A stretch of DNA of 64,000 bases. It comes from MFZZ01 sp964582715 (GTDB lineage: Bacteria > Patescibacteriota > Microgenomatia > UBA1406 > GWC2-37-13). Positions 60,885-64,000 of the stretch are shown in pieces; positions within the stretch are counted from its first letter, which is position 1, and every line of letters starts with the position of its first letter. Under the pieces are notes generated by a model. That model was given only the letters and a program-made list of their open reading frames with translations, did not search any database and was not told the origin of the DNA. The stretch spans positions 1 to 64,000 of the forward strand of contig CAZOSM010000003.1 in NCBI GenBank assembly GCA_964582715.1, given 5' to 3'. A program made the position numbers and the translations under genes.

Positions 60885-63281
60885 ATGAAACTAACCGGGG
60901 TATCAGAGAAGGTATTTTTAGACCGGTACTCTCTGAAAGACAAACAAGGCAAGGCAGTAGAACAAACACCAGATGAAATGTGGAAGCGTGTTGCAAAAGC
61001 TGTGGCAGAACAAGAAAAACCAGATCAAAGAAAGAAATGGGAAAAAGCATTTTATGATGCTATGGAAGATTTTAAATATGTTCCAGGAGGACGTATTTTA
61101 GCAGGTGCTGGAACTGGTTTTGGTGTTACATACTACAATTGTTTTGTGATCCCTTCCCCTAAAGATTCCCGACATGGCATACTCCAAACACTTGGTGAGA
61201 TGATTGAGATTATGTCTCGTGGTGGAGGAGTTGGTATTAACATTTCAACGCTTCGTCCTCGTGGAGCCCGTGTAGAAAAAGTAAATGGCTTTTCCTCAGG
61301 ACCAATTAACTGGGCAGAACTTTTTTCTCTTGCTACAAAAGATATTATTCAACAAGGAGGAACCCGTCGTGGAGCCCTTATGCTTATGCTTCATGATTGG
61401 CATCCAGATATTGAAGAATTTATAACTGTAAAACAAGATTTAACTAAGATTAATGGAGCAAACTTATCCGTTTGTGTGTCTGACACATTTATGGATGCAG
61501 TAAAAGCTGATGGTGATTGGCCACTGATCTTTCCAGATAAAAATGATCCAGACTATGACACTATGTGGGATGGAGATATTGAAGCATGGAAAGCTAAAGG
61601 AAAGAAAATAAATGTACACAAAGTAGTAAAAGCACGAAAGATCTGGGATTTAATTGGAGAAGCAGCATGGAGATCTGCTGAACCTGGCGTTGTGTTTATG
61701 GAGCGCTATAATAAAATGCACAATAATTATTACTGGAATCGTATTATCTGTGTAAATCCATGTGGAGAAGAAGGACTTCCTGCATGGGGTGTCTGTAACT
61801 TAGGCTCTATCAATCTCTCAGCTTTTGTAAAAGGAGATGATATAAATAAAGCAGCTGAGTTTGATTTTGATTCTTTGGCTGAAGTGGTTCAAACAGCAGT
61901 CCGATTTCAGGATAATGTTGTTGATATGGATCCATATGTGTTCCCAGGGATTAAAAAAACACAACTAGAAGGAGAACGAAGAATTGGCTTAGGAACAATG
62001 GGACTTGGTGATACGCTTATTAAACTTCACATCCGTTATGGATCAGAAGAATCCCTTAAGTTTATCGAAAAAGTATACAAGATTATTTGTCATGAAGCCT
62101 ATAAAGCCTCTTCTGCTTTAGGAAAAGAAAAAGGTTCATTCAAGAAATTTGATGCTAAGAAGTTTGTAAAAAGTGGCTTTATGAAGCAGATGCCCGCTGA
62201 TATTCGTAAGATGGTAAAAGAGAATGGAATCAGAAACTCAGTGCTTCTTATGCAAGCACCAACGGGTTCCACATCTCTTATGTCAGGTACAACTTCTGGT
62301 ATTGAACCAGTATATGAGTTTGAATTTATCCGTCGGGACAGACTGGGTGAACATGTCATTCGCCATCACTTGTATGATCAATGGTATGCAGAACACGGCA
62401 AAGAATTAGAAGCAGGAGACATTGAAAGGCCTGACTGGTTCGTTTCAGCTAATGATCTTACTCCTGAAGATCATGTTATGGTGCAAGCAGTCATTCAGAG
62501 ATATGTCGATGCATCAATCTCAAAAACAGTAAATGCCCCAACAACACATACAGTAGAAGATGTAAAGAGATTATATACCTTAGCTTATGAACAGGGCTTA
62601 AAAGGAATTGCATATATGAGAGACGGTTCACGTCAAGGAGTACTTGAGCGAAAAACTGAAGAGAAGAAAGAAGAGAAAAAAATAGAAGCTCAGCCAGTAT
62701 TCCCCACTGTAAAGCCTCGTCCGATGGTTGTGCATGGCTCAACATACAGAATAAATACACCAGTTGGAAGAGCGTATATTACCATCAATACTAATGGTGG
62801 TGGTGAGCCGCATGAAGTATTTATTACAGTTGGAAAGGCAGGAACCGATGTCTTTGCCATGGCAGAAGGATTAGGTCGAATGATCTCTATGTATTTTAGA
62901 AGTACAGTTCACTTAGCTCCTCAAGAACGGTTAAAGAAAGTAATTGATGAGCTTTCTGGTATCGGCGGAGGTAGAACACTGGGCTTTGGTAAAGATCGTA
63001 TTCGAAGTCTTCCAGATGCTATTGCAAAAGTACTTACTATGCACTTTGAGTATTTACAACAGCAACAGCAAACCAATGGATATGACCAGCAAGACGAAGT
63101 TCAGCTAGTTGGGAAAATGGAACAGCCAGCTTTACTTGAAGAGGCTGGTAGTACACCATCTGTTCAAGCGCAAGCACCAGCTGCCGCACATTATGACTTA
63201 TGTCCTGAATGTGGACAGGCTTTACTTGCACGTGAAGAAGGTTGTGCTAAGTGTTATGGTTGTGGACACTCTGAGTGTTAA
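60885..63281 (+). CDS. nrdJ: Class II (adenosylcobalamin-dependent) ribonucleotide reductase
   Basis: The ten-stranded barrel is marked by NPCGEE (from Asn291; Cys293 region) with the AWGVCNLGSINLS finger-loop stretch, GLGTMGLGD, and the phosphate loop MQAPTGSTSLMSGTTSG. These match class II vitamin B12-dependent ribonucleoside reductases. A long tail follows, with Lys/Glu-rich linker (about 585-605), a cofactor-domain-like region and a closing zinc ribbon with Cys pairs (CPECG and CAKCYGCG). The 798 residues fit. It makes all deoxyribonucleotides and works with or without oxygen, but needs adenosylcobalamin, for which no genes are seen. Confidence 0.95.
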   Translation: MKLTGVSEKVFLDRYSLKDKQGKAVEQTPDEMWKRVAKAVAEQEKPDQRKKWEKAFYDAMEDFKYVPGGRILAGAGTGFGVTYYNCFVIPSPKDSRHGILQTLGEMIEIMSRGGGVGINISTLRPRGARVEKVNGFSSGPINWAELFSLATKDIIQQGGTRRGALMLMLHDWHPDIEEFITVKQDLTKINGANLSVCVSDTFMDAVKADGDWPLIFPDKNDPDYDTMWDGDIEAWKAKGKKINVHKVVKARKIWDLIGEAAWRSAEPGVVFMERYNKMHNNYYWNRIICVNPCGEEGLPAWGVCNLGSINLSAFVKGDDINKAAEFDFDSLAEVVQTAVRFQDNVVDMDPYVFPGIKKTQLEGERRIGLGTMGLGDTLIKLHIRYGSEESLKFIEKVYKIICHEAYKASSALGKEKGSFKKFDAKKFVKSGFMKQMPADIRKMVKENGIRNSVLLMQAPTGSTSLMSGTTSGIEPVYEFEFIRRDRLGEHVIRHHLYDQWYAEHGKELEAGDIERPDWFVSANDLTPEDHVMVQAVIQRYVDASISKTVNAPTTHTVEDVKRLYTLAYEQGLKGIAYMRDGSRQGVLERKTEEKKEEKKIEAQPVFPTVKPRPMVVHGSTYRINTPVGRAYITINTNGGGEPHEVFITVGKAGTDVFAMAEGLGRMISMYFRSTVHLAPQERLKKVIDELSGIGGGRTLGFGKDRIRSLPDAIAKVLTMHFEYLQQQQQTNGYDQQDEVQLVGKMEQPALLEEAGSTPSVQAQAPAAAHYDLCPECGQALLAREEGCAKCYGCGHSEC

Positions 63282-63297
63282 AACATAATCATAAAGG

Positions 63298-63329
63298 TAA
63301 AAAAACCCCGTGTATTACGGGGTTTTTTT
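63298..63329. terminator. Bidirectional rho-independent terminator
   Basis: CCCCGT (63306-63311) and ACGGGG (63317-63322) pair around a five-base loop. An A-run precedes and seven T follow (63323-63329). It ends nrdJ and, read on the other strand, the leftward gene whose stop codon overlaps the T-run. Confidence 0.93.
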
Positions 63330-63999
63330 ATGGAAGAAGTTTTTGTATTTGTATGCGGATTTTAAATATCCAACTCTCAACCATGGATTCAAGCTTTTGA
63401 TCGTATGTTTTTACAGTGACAAAAGTATCTTTCGCTATACCTAAAGGTTTTTCTGTAACTCTGTCTATCTGTGCTATTGTTTCAACTGTCACTGCTTCCT
63501 TAAGTATCTGTTGAGGAGAAGTAAATTCGATCTGAGGAATATTTACTTGGTTTGGGTTATTGGTATTTGCCGATTGTTGGTTTTGTGCATGTTGATTAGG
63601 CGCGGTATCAACCTGAAATCCTGAATTACCATTGCCTTGGGTATCTAAATTAGATGGGGATGGATCTGCTTTTTGAGTTGGGCGAATAGGCGTTGGAGAG
63701 GAAACTGGAATATGAGTTATTCCAGAAGGGCGACCTCCATTATTTGAAGGTTGAGTGGGAACAGGGGTATTTTGAGTATTTTGCGGTCTTTCTGTTGGAG
63801 AAGGAATACGTGTAGCTGTTGGAGGTTGAGGAGTGTTTGTAGGGTTTTGGGCTTGATGTCCACTTCCACCAGGTAATCCGGGTGGAAGACCCCAATAAGG
63901 AATTTCGTCTCCATCTGATCCTTCTTTGACGCATCCATATGCTTTCCAACCATTATTGGGTAAGTGCCAATACTTTCCACAGTCACCATTTCCAGATGC
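63328..63999 (-). CDS. Partial secreted Pro/Thr-rich protein (5' end beyond window)
   Basis: A continuous minus-strand frame of 223 codons runs from the window edge to a TAA at 63330-63328. Its upstream part has Cys pairs (NGDCGKYW and AYGCVKEGSD), then a Pro/Thr/Gln-rich spacer (with PTNTPQPPTATRIPSPT) and a helix-like end (ILKEAVTVETIAQIDRV to KIRIQIQKLLP). This is the same style as the secreted proteins at 11378 and 49368. No start codon is in the window, so the gene continues to the right. The shorter overlapping frames here are not genes. Confidence 0.75.
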   Translation of the reverse strand, partial: ASGNGDCGKYWHLPNNGWKAYGCVKEGSDGDEIPYWGLPPGLPGGSGHQAQNPTNTPQPPTATRIPSPTERPQNTQNTPVPTQPSNNGGRPSGITHIPVSSPTPIRPTQKADPSPSNLDTQGNGNSGFQVDTAPNQHAQNQQSANTNNPNQVNIPQIEFTSPQQILKEAVTVETIAQIDRVTEKPLGIAKDTFVTVKTYDQKLESMVESWIFKIRIQIQKLLP

Positions 64000-64000
64000 C

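Noticed and set aside
63717..63989. 90-residue minus-strand frame at the right edge
   Set aside because: The adjacent frame is open across the whole region to 63328 and has the typical Pro/Thr-rich composition with Cys, so this shorter frame is a shadow.
1..64000. UGA recoding as in Gracilibacteria or Absconditabacteria
   Set aside because: TGA serves as a normal stop, for example at 24992 and 16384, and no conserved protein reads through it.

Overview
The window reads as a chromosome segment of an AT-rich bacterium of the Candidate Phyla Radiation (Patescibacteria), most likely a Microgenomates-type lineage. This is inferred from the gene style: secreted proteins with Pro/Thr-rich spacers, a type IV secretion pilin-like protein, a DUF5667-like protein, a signal peptidase of unusual architecture, and an RNase P-like PIN protein. 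TAA, TAG and TGA all end genes, so the code is standard. There is one tRNA (Gln, CTG) and no rRNA, CRISPR array, transposase or integrase.

Bases 1-9560 hold the most unusual part: a dense gene set for making a ribosomally made, modified peptide (RiPP). It contains a YcaO cyclodehydratase, a SagB-type flavin dehydrogenase, a PqqD-type leader-binding protein, an HPr-kinase-like protein, a UPF0489 peptide-arginase-like protein with TPRs, a group II PLP decarboxylase, a QueC-like ATP pyrophosphatase, a metallophosphoesterase and two unknown proteins. The only plausible substrate is a 187-residue protein at 2815-3378. It has a leader with the YxxPxL motif bound by PqqD-type domains, a short Cys-Gly-Cys core, and then a complete intein-like Hint domain whose catalytic cysteine directly follows the core. 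A RiPP precursor released, or captured as a thioester, by its own Hint domain is the candidate new system here. No transporter, leader peptidase or YcaO partner protein lies inside the window, so the cluster probably continues to the left.

Bases 9.6-15.1 kb carry two O-antigen ligase/polymerase-like membrane proteins around a large secreted beta-rich protein. From 15.2 to 27 kb come tRNA-Gln, a P1 family peptidase, two related membrane-anchored alpha/beta hydrolases, a PQQ-type sugar dehydrogenase, a two-component system, a short MgtE-like transporter, several small membrane proteins, a polyprenyl diphosphate synthase and a stress-type glycine-zipper protein.

Bases 27-34.6 kb form a leftward DNA-repair operon: mutS, endonuclease-type mutL, an endonuclease Q-like PHP protein and a UvrD-type helicase. 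Two of these proteins end in sliding-clamp-binding motifs. Leftward genes 36-42.7 kb encode an S1-domain protein, a DUF5667-like protein, HU, an RNase Y without membrane anchor, RecX, RecA, a protein with a sortase-like tail and ComF. The replication origin probably lies at 42.7-44.3 kb around dnaA and dnaN, with DnaA boxes abutting the dnaA promoter. Gene orientation diverges from this point.

Bases 45.4-64 kb hold an AI-2E-type permease, sugar phosphate isomerases (pgi, manA), envelope proteins (UbiA prenyltransferase, T4SS pilin-like, SpoIID-like, acyltransferase, signal peptidase I fused to a CAP domain), a MarR/methyltransferase pair, a HARP-type RNase P candidate, nrdR and the B12-dependent ribonucleotide reductase nrdJ. 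A partial Pro/Thr-rich protein runs off the right edge. A family of short degenerate repeats fills the convergent gap at 46.4-46.8 kb and recurs near 60.3 kb.
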